A stretch of 10,076 nt of DNA from JAKBCQ01 sp021807585 (lineage in GTDB: Bacteria > Planctomycetota > Planctomycetia > Isosphaerales > Isosphaeraceae). Made by a program: the position numbers and the translations under genes. Below are positions 1 through 6,315 of the stretch, one piece after another. The stretch covers positions 1 through 10,076 of the forward strand of contig DAHWFG010000257.1 in assembly GCA_027325115.1 (NCBI GenBank). Direction: 5' to 3'. Each line of letters opens with the position of its first letter. Positions within the stretch are counted from its first letter, which is position 1. The notes beneath the pieces are model-generated. The model saw only the letters and a program-made list of their open reading frames with translations, had not been told where the DNA came from and did no database searches.

Positions 1-40
1 GACGATCGCGCTTTCCGAATGATGATCGCGCTTTCTGGGT
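1..40. repeat. Two 20-bp tandem units at the window edge
   Basis: Two adjacent 20-bp units (1-20 and 21-40) share the core GATCGCGCTTTC (4-15 and 24-35) and match at 16 of 20 positions. The array may continue to the left outside the window. Two degenerate copies may also be chance in DNA this rich in GATCGCG, so no function is claimed. Confidence 0.35.
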
Positions 41-129
41 TCGGATGCGCCTACGCGTCGATTCTTGCGGCGTTGAGGCGCGTCTTCATCGCGCGCGGTT
101 TGGAACTCGCATTCACCGATATTCCGCAT

Positions 130-146
130 TCAGGCCGAAGGCCTGA
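130..146. repeat. Perfect 7-bp hairpin
   Basis: TCAGGCC and GGCCTGA are perfectly complementary around a GAA spacer. Neither side is followed by a T-run, so a standard intrinsic terminator is not supported. It could mark the 3' end of a gene lying to the left, or be a structural element. Confidence 0.4.
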
Positions 147-202
147 GAACTCCCGGGTTCGCGCCGACGTCGATTCGACTCTTTCTTACGCATATTGCTG
201 TT

Positions 203-240
203 ATAACATCATGTTATTATCACATCACTTTCTGAGTGAT
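203..240. repeat. Two adjacent inverted repeats in an AT-rich patch
   Basis: ATAACAT-C-ATGTTAT (203-217) is a perfect palindrome with 7-bp arms and a one-base centre, the geometry of a dimeric regulator site. Six bases later ATCACT-TTCTG-AGTGAT (224-240) forms a perfect 6-bp stem with a 5-base loop. Both lie in a locally AT-rich island within GC-rich DNA. I cannot tie them to a gene in the window; 120 bp to the right lies the 73-bp element. Confidence 0.4.
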
Positions 241-342
241 TCAGGATCATACCCGCCGGCGAGATCACGTGTCGCACGTCGATTTGCGACTCACGCGCCT
301 CGTTGATCCGTTCGACGATTTTCTGTTAGTAGCAACTTGGCT

Positions 343-415
343 AAATGTAATGCCAGGAATTTTACAGATTCATATGGCAAATGCAATCTAATCGTCGCTA
401 AATTGTCAGTACGAA
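343..415. promoter_or_regulatory. 73-bp conserved element, copy A
   Basis: This segment aligns without gaps to 3646-3718 at 58 of 73 positions, and similarity ends sharply on both sides. Shared blocks are AAATGTAATG at the left, CAGGAAT, TTACA, TGGC, TGCAA and a 14-bp identical block ATTGTCAGTACGAA at the right end. It contains the dyad TGTAA-N11-TTACA (346-366). On the minus strand the right block offers a CTGACA hexamer (404-409), resembling a -35 box. It lies 335 bp upstream of the DUF1559 start; it could instead serve a leftward gene outside the window. In the minus-strand frame that is open here, all differences between the copies change the amino acid, and copy B has a stop, which argues against coding. 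I infer a regulator-binding or promoter element. Confidence 0.7.
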
Positions 416-651
416 CCACAAACTCCATTCTCGCGGAATCCTCATGAACGAGATTTGGGGCGATCACGACGGGTCGTGTCGTGCGGTGGTTCCAATCGCC
501 GCGCCGTCGGCTCGGCTGAAATCGCGAGGCCCGCTTGATGAGACCCCTGGAAACGATCCACGGTATCGCCACGCGGGCGCCGCTCGGCCCGAACCGACGC
601 GCGTTCGACTTACGCGATGAACACGCCGCGTCGCGTCCCGATCAAATCAAA

Positions 652-712
652 ATATAAATATGACACAATAATAAAACATGATTGTCGTGTCTATTTATAT
701 ATGACAAATGTC
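652..712. promoter_or_regulatory. AT-rich promoter-like region with long inverted repeat, upstream of the DUF1559 gene
   Basis: ATATAAATA-T-GACAC (652-666) is complementary to GTGTC-TATTTATAT (687-700), apart from one unpaired T, across a 20-base spacer. ATATGACA also occurs as a direct repeat at 658-665 and 699-706, 41 bp apart, about four helical turns. GACA-AA-TGTC (703-712) forms a further small dyad. The segment is strikingly AT-rich and ends about 40 bp before the DUF1559 start, which fits the promoter/operator region of that gene. I could not place a convincing -35/-10 pair. Confidence 0.45.
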
Positions 713-750
713 GTCTTTCGCTCTTTCCCATTTTTCCCCGGAGGTTTACG

Positions 751-1911
751 ATGATGAAGCCGAAATCGCGCGGATTCACGCTGATCGAGCTGCTGGTGGT
801 GATCGCCATTATCGCGGTTTTGATCGCACTTCTTTTGCCGGCGGTTCAGCAGGCCCGCGAGGCCGCCCGCAGGGCGCAATGCACCAACAACCTCAAGCAA
901 ATCGGCTTGGCCGTCGCCAATTACGTCGCCTCGAACGAGGCGCTGCCGCCGATCTGCGCCACCGAATCGGGGCCGAATCAGATGGCGCCGAATTTCTCGT
1001 CATTGACCAGGATTCTCCCATATATGGATCAATCGGCGATTTATAACGCGATCAACTTCAACTTCGGTGCGCGGTGGGATACGACAAGCTACAGTAACGG
1101 GGCGTATCCGCTTCTCACCGCGGGTTCGCTGGGCATCGTCAATCCCGGCGGGTCGAATTACGACGGCTCGGGAGGGGCGTACGCGATGCTCCAGTACACC
1201 GCGCTCACCGCGACGATCAACTCGTTTCTCTGCCCTTCCGACCCGTTCCCCGGAGGCGCGAGTCAGGCCTGGATGGTGGGTATTCCCCCCCAGCTTAAAG
1301 GCGACGGGAGCACGAACTACGTGCCGAACATCGGTCTCAACCGCTATTATAACGGTTGGCATATGAACGGGCCGGCGTATGTTCCGGGATGGGATACCAC
1401 GCTCAGCCCCACGATCACGCCGGCGTCGTTTATCGACGGATCGAGCACGACCGCGCTTTACAGCGAATTTGTCAAAGGCCCCGATCAGGGAGGGGTCGTA
1501 CCCAACTTCCTCTCGATCGTCTTCCAGGCGCCCGGACAATCGCAAAGCAATTACGGCAACGGAAATACAGGCCCGGCGCAACCCTACGCCGATTATCTCC
1601 AGGCGCAACAGTGCCAGAACCAGGGGAACATCTGGAGCTGGGGATCGAAGGGAGAGTGGTGGATCTACGCGAGCACCAACAGCTACAGCCACTCGCAACC
1701 CCCCAACCGTCGCGCCTGCTTCTACTCGAGCGGCGCGCCGGGACGAGCGTCAACGACGCTGGTCGGAGCAAGTTCGCTCCATCCCGGCGGGGTCAACGTC
1801 CTCTTCGGCGACGGTTCGGTCCGATTCGTCAAAAGCAGCGTCAATTACGTCAACTGGTATGCGATCGCCACTCACGCCGGCAATGAAGTCGTCGATATGA
1901 GCGGTTTATAA
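751..1911 (+). CDS. DUF1559 family protein with type IV pilin-like N-terminus
   Basis: This 386-residue protein belongs to the DUF1559 (SBP_bac_10) family, which is abundant in planctomycetes and of unknown molecular role. Residues 1-8 form a basic leader ending in Gly8. Prepilin peptidase would cut before Phe9, giving a mature FTLIELLVV start with the hallmark Glu at mature position 5, followed by a hydrophobic helix to about residue 30 and the family-typical AVQQAREAARR segment. The H-X9-DG motif (His344, Asp354-Gly355) lies near the C-terminus. The protein is probably membrane-tethered with its body outside the cytoplasmic membrane. I chose ATG 751 because GGAGG at 740-744 sits at good spacing; ATG 754 is equally possible, while the frame's upstream ATG at 682 would put 23 unlike residues ahead of the leader. 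A small lipoprotein gene follows. A shared 73-bp element upstream hints at co-regulation with the fructan genes. Confidence 0.93.
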   Translation: MMKPKSRGFTLIELLVVIAIIAVLIALLLPAVQQAREAARRAQCTNNLKQIGLAVANYVASNEALPPICATESGPNQMAPNFSSLTRILPYMDQSAIYNAINFNFGARWDTTSYSNGAYPLLTAGSLGIVNPGGSNYDGSGGAYAMLQYTALTATINSFLCPSDPFPGGASQAWMVGIPPQLKGDGSTNYVPNIGLNRYYNGWHMNGPAYVPGWDTTLSPTITPASFIDGSSTTALYSEFVKGPDQGGVVPNFLSIVFQAPGQSQSNYGNGNTGPAQPYADYLQAQQCQNQGNIWSWGSKGEWWIYASTNSYSHSQPPNRRACFYSSGAPGRASTTLVGASSLHPGGVNVLFGDGSVRFVKSSVNYVNWYAIATHAGNEVVDMSGL

Positions 1912-1920
1912 AAGCGCGCC

Positions 1921-2016
1921 GTGATTCGAACTTCCGCCGAATCACGTCGTGATCGTGCGACCGCACGGTCGCGGGACCCTCGGGATCGTCGCGGAGAACA
2001 CCCCGCGGCGATCTCG
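1921..2016 (+). terminator. Three consecutive hairpins after the DUF1559 gene
   Basis: Ten bases past the stop codon three stem-loops follow in a row. The first is GTGATTCG/CGAATCAC (1921-1928 with 1938-1945). The second is GCGACC/GGTCGC around GCAC (1957-1972). The third has a 14-bp stem (1981-1994 with 2003-2016) containing two G-U pairs and an 8-base loop. None is followed by a good U-run, so this is not a standard intrinsic terminator. It may be a 3'-end stabiliser, a processing site that sets the ratio of DUF1559 to lipoprotein message, or a termination zone with unusual geometry. About 160 bp separate it from the next gene. Confidence 0.45.
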
Positions 2017-2178
2017 CTTCAAACGCTCTCGTCGATCAATCAAGAAATTTTCACAATATTGATCGTTGTATTGATCGCGAACGATTCGGAGACGAACGGC
2101 TTCGCGGCGGTTCAAACGACGTCCCGACGACGATTCAAGATCAAGGTTTTCACCCGTCCAATAAGGAGACGATTGATT

Positions 2179-2448
2179 ATGCAAGCTTCACACGTTTATT
2201 GCCGGGCGATTCTCGCGGCGACGATTCTCGCCTGCGCGGGATGCGATCGGAACGTCAACGACGCCGAACTGCAAACGAAAAACGGCGAGATCGTCATGCC
2301 CGAGGGGCTGAGCAAGGGCGCCTCGCAAGAGGATTATAACAAATATATTTATGAGAAGATGAAGCCCGGCGGCGGCGGCGCGGCGGGCTATCCCGGCGCC
2401 GCCAAAGCTCCCAAAAAAGGCGGCGCCGATCCTGCGGGAAAGAGATGA
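2179..2448 (+). CDS. Small putative lipoprotein, glycine-rich tail
   Basis: This is an 89-residue protein of no recognised family. An N-terminal hydrophobic stretch (residues 10-21) ends in CAGC, so lipidation at Cys22 is likely; Cys19 is an alternative. The lipobox is imperfect because position -3 is Cys rather than Leu. The mature part is short and charged (residues 23-62). A low-complexity tail rich in Gly, Ala, Pro and Lys (about 63-89) looks disordered and could be a linker or wall-contact segment. ATG 2179 is preceded by AAGGAG (2163-2168) at good spacing; the same frame is open back to 1921 but has no comparable ribosome-binding site. In my recollection small lipoprotein genes of this kind often follow DUF1559 genes in planctomycetes, which suggests a functional pair at the envelope. 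Its stop codon lies inside a palindrome. Confidence 0.8.
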   Translation: MQASHVYCRAILAATILACAGCDRNVNDAELQTKNGEIVMPEGLSKGASQEDYNKYIYEKMKPGGGGAAGYPGAAKAPKKGGADPAGKR

Positions 2449-2463
2449 ATGATCTATCATTCA
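2446..2463. terminator. 18-bp palindrome overlapping the lipoprotein stop codon
   Basis: TGAATGAT-CT-ATCATTCA is a perfect inverted repeat with 8-bp arms, and its first three bases are the TGA stop. It lies in the 57-bp gap between two convergent genes, so a bidirectional termination role is possible, but the stem is AT-rich and weak and the following T content is modest. An operator-like protein site is the alternative. Confidence 0.4.
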
Positions 2464-2483
2464 CTTATATTGAAAGGATCGCT

Positions 2484-2504
2484 CGCCGCTTCGTTCGCGC
2501 GGCG
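2484..2504 (-). terminator. GC-rich hairpin just past the regulator stop
   Basis: CGCCGC (2484-2489) pairs with GCGGCG (2499-2504) around a 9-base loop. In the minus-strand direction it starts one base after the stop codon of the regulator gene and is followed by ATCCTTTC, only a weak U-run. It could be the regulator's terminator, but chance pairing in GC-rich DNA is not excluded. Confidence 0.3.
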
Positions 2505-2505
2505 C

Positions 2506-3621
2506 TCAGCGGATCGGTTTGCCGACGTAAGCGCCGCACGATTCGCGGACAACCAATCTGGGAGTAAGAATAAGTTCACGAGCCGGCAGAGCCGGGTCGG
2601 CGATCCGTTCGAGCATCGCGTGAAACGCCGTGATCGCGATCTCTCGGCACGGTTGGTGCATCGTCGTCAGCGGCGTCGATAAGAGCCTGGCGAAGCGGAT
2701 GTCGTCGAAACCGACCATTCTCAGGTCGTCGGGAACTCGCACGCCCGATCGCGTCAGCGACCTCATCAGCAACGCCGCGATGTGGTCGTTGGCGCAGATC
2801 ACCGAATCGACCTTGCCCGCACCGAAAAAACCGCTCGCGAACTCGTGATCTTCGGGCTCCCCCGTTCGCACAAATCCCTCGGGTATCGCCAGACCGCGGT
2901 TGAGGATCGCCTCGCGAGCCCCCGCGACCCGCGCGTCGACCGTCGACGCCGAATGCGGACGCATCGCGAACGTCGGCTTCCGACAACCCAATTTGAGCAG
3001 GTGATCCGCCAGAATGTACCCCCCGGCGAAATTATCGACCCCCACCAGATCAAACTCGCTCCGCACCGGAAACGCCCCCAGATCGCGGTCGAGCAGGATC
3101 ACCGCGATCCCCGCTCGCCGCAACGTTTCCGCGAGATCGCGATTGATCTCCTCACTCCGCGGTATATGTTCAAACGGAGCGAAGAATACCCCCGCCGCCT
3201 GGCTCCGCACGAACTGCTCGCACATTTCCTCGGCGTCCTCGGCGCCGAAATCGCCCCGTTTCGGCGAATGTCCGCTTCCCCATAAAAGTCCATAACCATG
3301 AACACGCGATAATCCCGCAAGTTCGCCGCAGATGACCTCAAAGATCTCGGTCGTCCCCAAACCTGGAATCAAGAGCCCGAATTGACGTTGCACGTCGGCG
3401 GCGACGCGCCCTCGAACGTAACTTCCCGACCCGACCCGCCGTTCAATCAGGCCCCGATCCTGCAGATCGCGGAGCGCGCGCGCCGCGGTCGGACGCGAGA
3501 CCCCAAACCGCTCGACAAGCTGCGCCTCGCTCGGCAAACGTCCCGATGGAGCGTACTTCCCCGAAGCGATCTCGGCCAAAAGCTCCTGAGATATCCGACT
3601 GTGCTTGGGCTCGGACGACAT
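2506..3621 (-). CDS. GntR-LacI fusion transcriptional regulator (AraR-like), probable regulator of the fructan locus
   Basis: This 371-residue protein has a GntR-type winged helix-turn-helix at residues 8-70; LPSEAQLVERFGVSRPTAAR carries the family's recognition-helix signature. It is joined to a LacI/GalR-type periplasmic-binding-protein fold from about residue 78 to the end, closing with the family-typical LVVRESC. This is the architecture of Bacillus AraR, a sugar-responsive repressor. It acts in the cytoplasm as a dimer on DNA. It is divergent from the kinase-transporter-epimerase-GH32 cluster, so a fructose or fructan-derived effector is the obvious inference. ATG 3621 is preceded by a modest AGGGA and lies 25 bp from the 73-bp element (3646-3718), which contains a TGTAA-N11-TTACA dyad suited to autoregulation. 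Length is normal and no defect is visible. The family call is firm; the effector is inferred. Confidence 0.93.
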   Translation of the reverse strand: MSSEPKHSRISQELLAEIASGKYAPSGRLPSEAQLVERFGVSRPTAARALRDLQDRGLIERRVGSGSYVRGRVAADVQRQFGLLIPGLGTTEIFEVICGELAGLSRVHGYGLLWGSGHSPKRGDFGAEDAEEMCEQFVRSQAAGVFFAPFEHIPRSEEINRDLAETLRRAGIAVILLDRDLGAFPVRSEFDLVGVDNFAGGYILADHLLKLGCRKPTFAMRPHSASTVDARVAGAREAILNRGLAIPEGFVRTGEPEDHEFASGFFGAGKVDSVICANDHIAALLMRSLTRSGVRVPDDLRMVGFDDIRFARLLSTPLTTMHQPCREIAITAFHAMLERIADPALPARELILTPRLVVRESCGAYVGKPIR

Positions 3622-3645
3622 ACGTGTGTCCCTGACAACAGGGGA

Positions 3646-3718
3646 AAATGTAATGACAGGAATCTTACAAATTCTTCTGGCTATTGCAACCCGGTTATCG
3701 CAATATTGTCAGTACGAA
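3646..3718. promoter_or_regulatory. 73-bp conserved element, copy B, in the divergent regulator/kinase promoter
   Basis: This copy matches 343-415 at 58 of 73 positions without gaps. It contains the dyad TGTAA-N11-TTACA (3649-3669) and the invariant block ATTGTCAGTACGAA (3705-3718). Read leftward, CTGACA (3707-3712) and TGCAAT (3683-3688), separated by 18 bp, could be the -35 and -10 boxes of the regulator. The dyad would then lie just past the start of transcription, a classic position for repression. It also has AACC-C-GGTT (3688-3696) and ATTGC/GCAAT arms (3683-3687 with 3700-3704), which copy A does not keep. The element ends 113 bp before the kinase start, so it may control both directions. 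Binding by the adjacent GntR-LacI protein is inferred. Confidence 0.7.
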
Positions 3719-3831
3719 TCCTTCCTCAAGCGTCGAGACGACGTCATCGAGCGCGAGGCTGCGGTTGGAGTTATCGTGCGAGGGTTTATCCGCCGCGTCA
3801 AGCACTGCGGTTGGACACGCGAGGCCGATTC

Positions 3832-4737
3832 ATGAGTGATCAGATTCTCGCCCTGGGCGAAGTGCTCTGGGATCTTCTGCCCGGGGGCATGAAGCTCGGC
3901 GGAGCGCCCGCCAATTTCGCCTTCCATTGTCGTTCGCTTGGCGCCGAGGCGCGAATGATCACGCGGGTCGGCGCCGACGAACTTGGCCGATTGGTGCTCG
4001 ATCGCTTTGAATCGCGAGGGATGCCCGTCGAGACGATCCAGATCGACTCCGATCGCCCGACCGGAACCGTGGGGGTCGAACTCTCGCAAGACGGCCAGCC
4101 GCGATATACGATCCACGAGGATGTCGCGTGGGACCGGATCGCCGCCCTTGAATCGGGAATCGCCGCGGCGCGATCCGCCGACGCGATCTGTTTCGGCAGT
4201 CTTGCGCTTCGAGCCGAAACGACACGCGAATCGATCGCGAAGCTCGTCTCGCATACGCGTCCCCAGGCGCTACGAATCTTTGATGTGAATCTACGTCATC
4301 CCTATGTATTTCCCGATGCGATTGCCGAGGCGCTCGAATTGTGCGACGTTCTCAAATTGAACGATCAAGAGCTTGTCGAGATCGCCGCGATGTTCGGCGT
4401 GACCGCGGGGGTGCGTGAAACGATCGAGGAATTGTCGCGTCGATTCGGGCTCAAAGCCTTGGCGCTGACGCGAGGCGTCGACGGCAGCCTCTTGTTCGCC
4501 GACGGTCGCTGGTCCGATCAACCCGGCCTGGCCGTCGCGGTGTGCGATACCATAGGCGCGGGAGACGCCTTCACCGCGGCGCTCGCGATCGGTCTTCTCT
4601 CGGGCCGAACGCTCGACGAGATCAACCGGCACGCGGGATCGGTCGCGGCTTTCGTGTGCTCTCAACCCGGCGGAACCCCCGAACTACCGGAATCCTTCAA
4701 ACGCCCCGCGGTCGTCGCTGAGGAGCGGTCGATATGA
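3832..4737 (+). CDS. PfkB-family carbohydrate kinase, probable fructokinase
   Basis: This 301-residue cytoplasmic enzyme would phosphorylate a sugar, most likely fructose to fructose 6-phosphate with ATP (EC 2.7.1.4). It has the ribokinase/PfkB fold. The N-terminus ILALGEVLWDLLP and sugar-binding GGAPANFA (residues 23-30, with Asn28) are typical of bacterial fructokinases. The C-terminal signature DTIGAGDAF (239-247) carries the catalytic base Asp245 and the anion hole. ATG 3832 has GAGG seven bases upstream and begins the family's usual N-terminus; the frame is open far upstream, but that part is antisense to the regulator gene. Its stop overlaps the transporter start as ATGA (4734-4737), which implies translational coupling. 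The substrate is inferred from the GH32 gene in the same cluster; another ketose or related sugar cannot be excluded. Confidence 0.9.
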   Translation: MSDQILALGEVLWDLLPGGMKLGGAPANFAFHCRSLGAEARMITRVGADELGRLVLDRFESRGMPVETIQIDSDRPTGTVGVELSQDGQPRYTIHEDVAWDRIAALESGIAAARSADAICFGSLALRAETTRESIAKLVSHTRPQALRIFDVNLRHPYVFPDAIAEALELCDVLKLNDQELVEIAAMFGVTAGVRETIEELSRRFGLKALALTRGVDGSLLFADGRWSDQPGLAVAVCDTIGAGDAFTAALAIGLLSGRTLDEINRHAGSVAAFVCSQPGGTPELPESFKRPAVVAEERSI

Positions 4738-6149
4738 ACGAGGAACGGGATAAAAACAATTCATCAAGTTTGGATCAAAATATCAGTACAGTTTCCGGAA
4801 GGGTCGCGCCCGCCGATCCGCGGATGTTCGTCACTCCCGACGGCAAAAACGTATTTATAACATTCATTTTGCTTGTTTTATTGTTCGCGCTTTGGGGTTT
4901 TTGCAACGGAATGATCGACGTGATGGACAAGCACTTTCAAAAAGAGTTGCGTCTATCTTTGGCGCAATCGGCGTGGGTTCAGTTTGCGCACTATCTTGGT
5001 TATTTTTTGATGGCGTTACCCGCGGGCTGGTTGGCGACGAAGCTCGGCTACAAAGCGGGAATCATCACGGGTCTGCTGATCGTCGCCGCGGGGGGATTTT
5101 GGTTTATTCCCGCGACGCGGATCGAATCGTTCTGGGCGTTTTTGCTTGGAGTGAGCGTGATCGCCGCGGGGCTGACGTTTCTCGAGACGATCGCCAATCC
5201 GTATACGACGGTCCTCGGGCCGCTTCAATTCGCGGCCACTCGCATCAATCTGGCGCAATCGTGCAACGGCGTCGGCCTGCTGTTGGGACCGATCGCCGGA
5301 GGAATCTTTTTTTATTCGAAAAACGCCGCCGGCGAGAGCACGGGTTCAGCGAATTTGTGGATCCCTTACGCCGCGATCGGGATCGTCGTCGTCGTCCTCG
5401 CGTTGATCTTTCTCTTCGCGGAGGTTCCCGATATCAAAATGGAAGACGATTATCACCTTGACGATGCGACCCCCGACGTCTCGCATTCGATCTGGCGACG
5501 GCCTCATTTCTTCGGGGCGGTCGCGGCGCAATTCCTTTATGTCGGAGCGCAGGCCGGCATTTTCAGCTTTTTCCTCAATTACATGACGTCGCAAACGCCG
5601 CCGATTCCGCCGTCCTGGGCGGGCGAAAACGGGTCGGGATGGTTCGAGATTCATCACGACGGATCGACCGTGATCAGCGATAAAGGAGCGGCGACACTCG
5701 CATCGGTCGGCTTTCTCTGCTTCCTCATCGGCCGATTCAGCGGCACGGCGATCCTCAAAAAAGCCGCGGCGCATCATTTGCTGGGACTATACGGAGCGGT
5801 CAACGCGGCGCTCTGCCTGACGATCTTCCTCAAACTTGGATGGGCTTCGGTCGTGAGCGTTTTCCTCACCTATTTTTTTATGTCAATTATGTTCCCGACA
5901 ATCTTCGCGTTGGGGATTTTCGGGCTCGGTCGGGGCGCCAAAAAGGCGTCTTCGTTTATCGTGATGGCGATTATGGGAGGAGCGATTTTGCCCAAGCTGA
6001 TGGGGGAGGTCGCCGACAGGTACGATCTTTCGCGCGGCTTCGTCGTCCCCGCGATCTGCTTTGGAATCGTCGGAGCTTACGGGTTTTTCTGGCCCGGGCT
6101 GAGCGGCCATAAAACGATGAGCGGAACTCCCAAGGCGATCGGCCACTAA
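4734..6149 (+). CDS. FHS/FucP-type sugar MFS transporter, probable fructose uptake
   Basis: This 471-residue inner-membrane protein belongs to the fucose-galactose-glucose:H+ symporter family of the major facilitator superfamily, with about 12 helices. A polar N-terminal tail of about 38 residues precedes helix 1. LWGFCNGMID places Asp62 where E. coli FucP has Asp46, and FLETIANPYTTVLGP places Glu151 at the FucP Glu135 position; both residues act in substrate and proton coupling in FucP. RINLAQSCNGVG and the SYKAGIITGL-like YKAGIITGL segment are also family signatures. Start ATG 4734 overlaps the kinase stop and is preceded by AGGAG (4721-4725). The protein is slightly longer than FucP because of the N-terminal tail and a periplasmic or loop insertion near residues 280-310. 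Fructose as substrate is inferred from the kinase and GH32 partners. Confidence 0.9.
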   Translation: MNEERDKNNSSSLDQNISTVSGRVAPADPRMFVTPDGKNVFITFILLVLLFALWGFCNGMIDVMDKHFQKELRLSLAQSAWVQFAHYLGYFLMALPAGWLATKLGYKAGIITGLLIVAAGGFWFIPATRIESFWAFLLGVSVIAAGLTFLETIANPYTTVLGPLQFAATRINLAQSCNGVGLLLGPIAGGIFFYSKNAAGESTGSANLWIPYAAIGIVVVVLALIFLFAEVPDIKMEDDYHLDDATPDVSHSIWRRPHFFGAVAAQFLYVGAQAGIFSFFLNYMTSQTPPIPPSWAGENGSGWFEIHHDGSTVISDKGAATLASVGFLCFLIGRFSGTAILKKAAAHHLLGLYGAVNAALCLTIFLKLGWASVVSVFLTYFFMSIMFPTIFALGIFGLGRGAKKASSFIVMAIMGGAILPKLMGEVADRYDLSRGFVVPAICFGIVGAYGFFWPGLSGHKTMSGTPKAIGH

Positions 6150-6315
6150 CGCGATGATATGATTATTTAGCATTGCTTTACAAAAGACATCGATATGACG
6201 AGAGTTTTGAACAATGGCCGACGGATCCGAAGCGGACCAGGGTGATTACTCCGCGGGTGGAGCAATCGACGCGACCGATCGAACCGAACCCGATCTCATT
6301 GCTGGAGCAACGAAT

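Larger units (their letters stand above)
1..750. other. Gene-free leader region left of the DUF1559 gene
   Basis: I find no convincing gene here. Frame +1 is open from the window edge to a TGA at 304-306, but the translation has no recognisable motif and no ribosome-binding site before its ATGs. A minus-strand frame at 291-572 is also open but runs through the 73-bp element, where it is not conserved as protein. The stretch contains instead a short tandem repeat at the edge, several inverted repeats (130-146, 203-217, 224-240), a 73-bp element shared with the regulator promoter (343-415), a GC-rich stretch with nothing I recognise (416-640), and an AT-rich promoter-like segment (about 640-712). 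The end of a gene beyond the left edge cannot be excluded. Confidence 0.6.

Noticed and set aside
1..306. Frame +1 open from the left edge to a TGA at 304
   Set aside because: It passes through AT-rich palindromic DNA, shows no protein motif, and its codon use is unlike the real genes; a partial gene cannot be fully excluded.
291..572. Minus-strand open frame of 93 codons through the 73-bp element
   Set aside because: All differences between the two element copies in this frame are amino-acid-changing, copy B has a stop, and no ribosome-binding site or family is recognisable.
682..750. Earlier start (ATG 682) for the DUF1559 protein
   Set aside because: It lies within the promoter-like repeats and would displace the short basic prepilin leader; GGAGG directs the start at 751.
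3678..3689. Sigma-54 promoter (TGGC...TTGCA) in the element
   Set aside because: The GG-to-GC distance is too short for the required -24/-12 spacing in both copies.
3646..3718. The element as a structured RNA or riboswitch
   Set aside because: Stems visible in copy B (ATTGC/GCAAT, TGACA/TGTCA) are broken in copy A without compensating changes.
3382..3831. 450-base N-terminal extension of the kinase frame
   Set aside because: It is antisense to the regulator gene, gives no recognisable protein, and the kinase family's usual N-terminus with a ribosome-binding site begins at 3832.
6214..6315. Earlier start (ATG 6214) for the DUF4432 protein
   Set aside because: It would put 34 polar residues before the signal sequence and has a poor ribosome-binding site; ATG 6316 has GGAG at good spacing.
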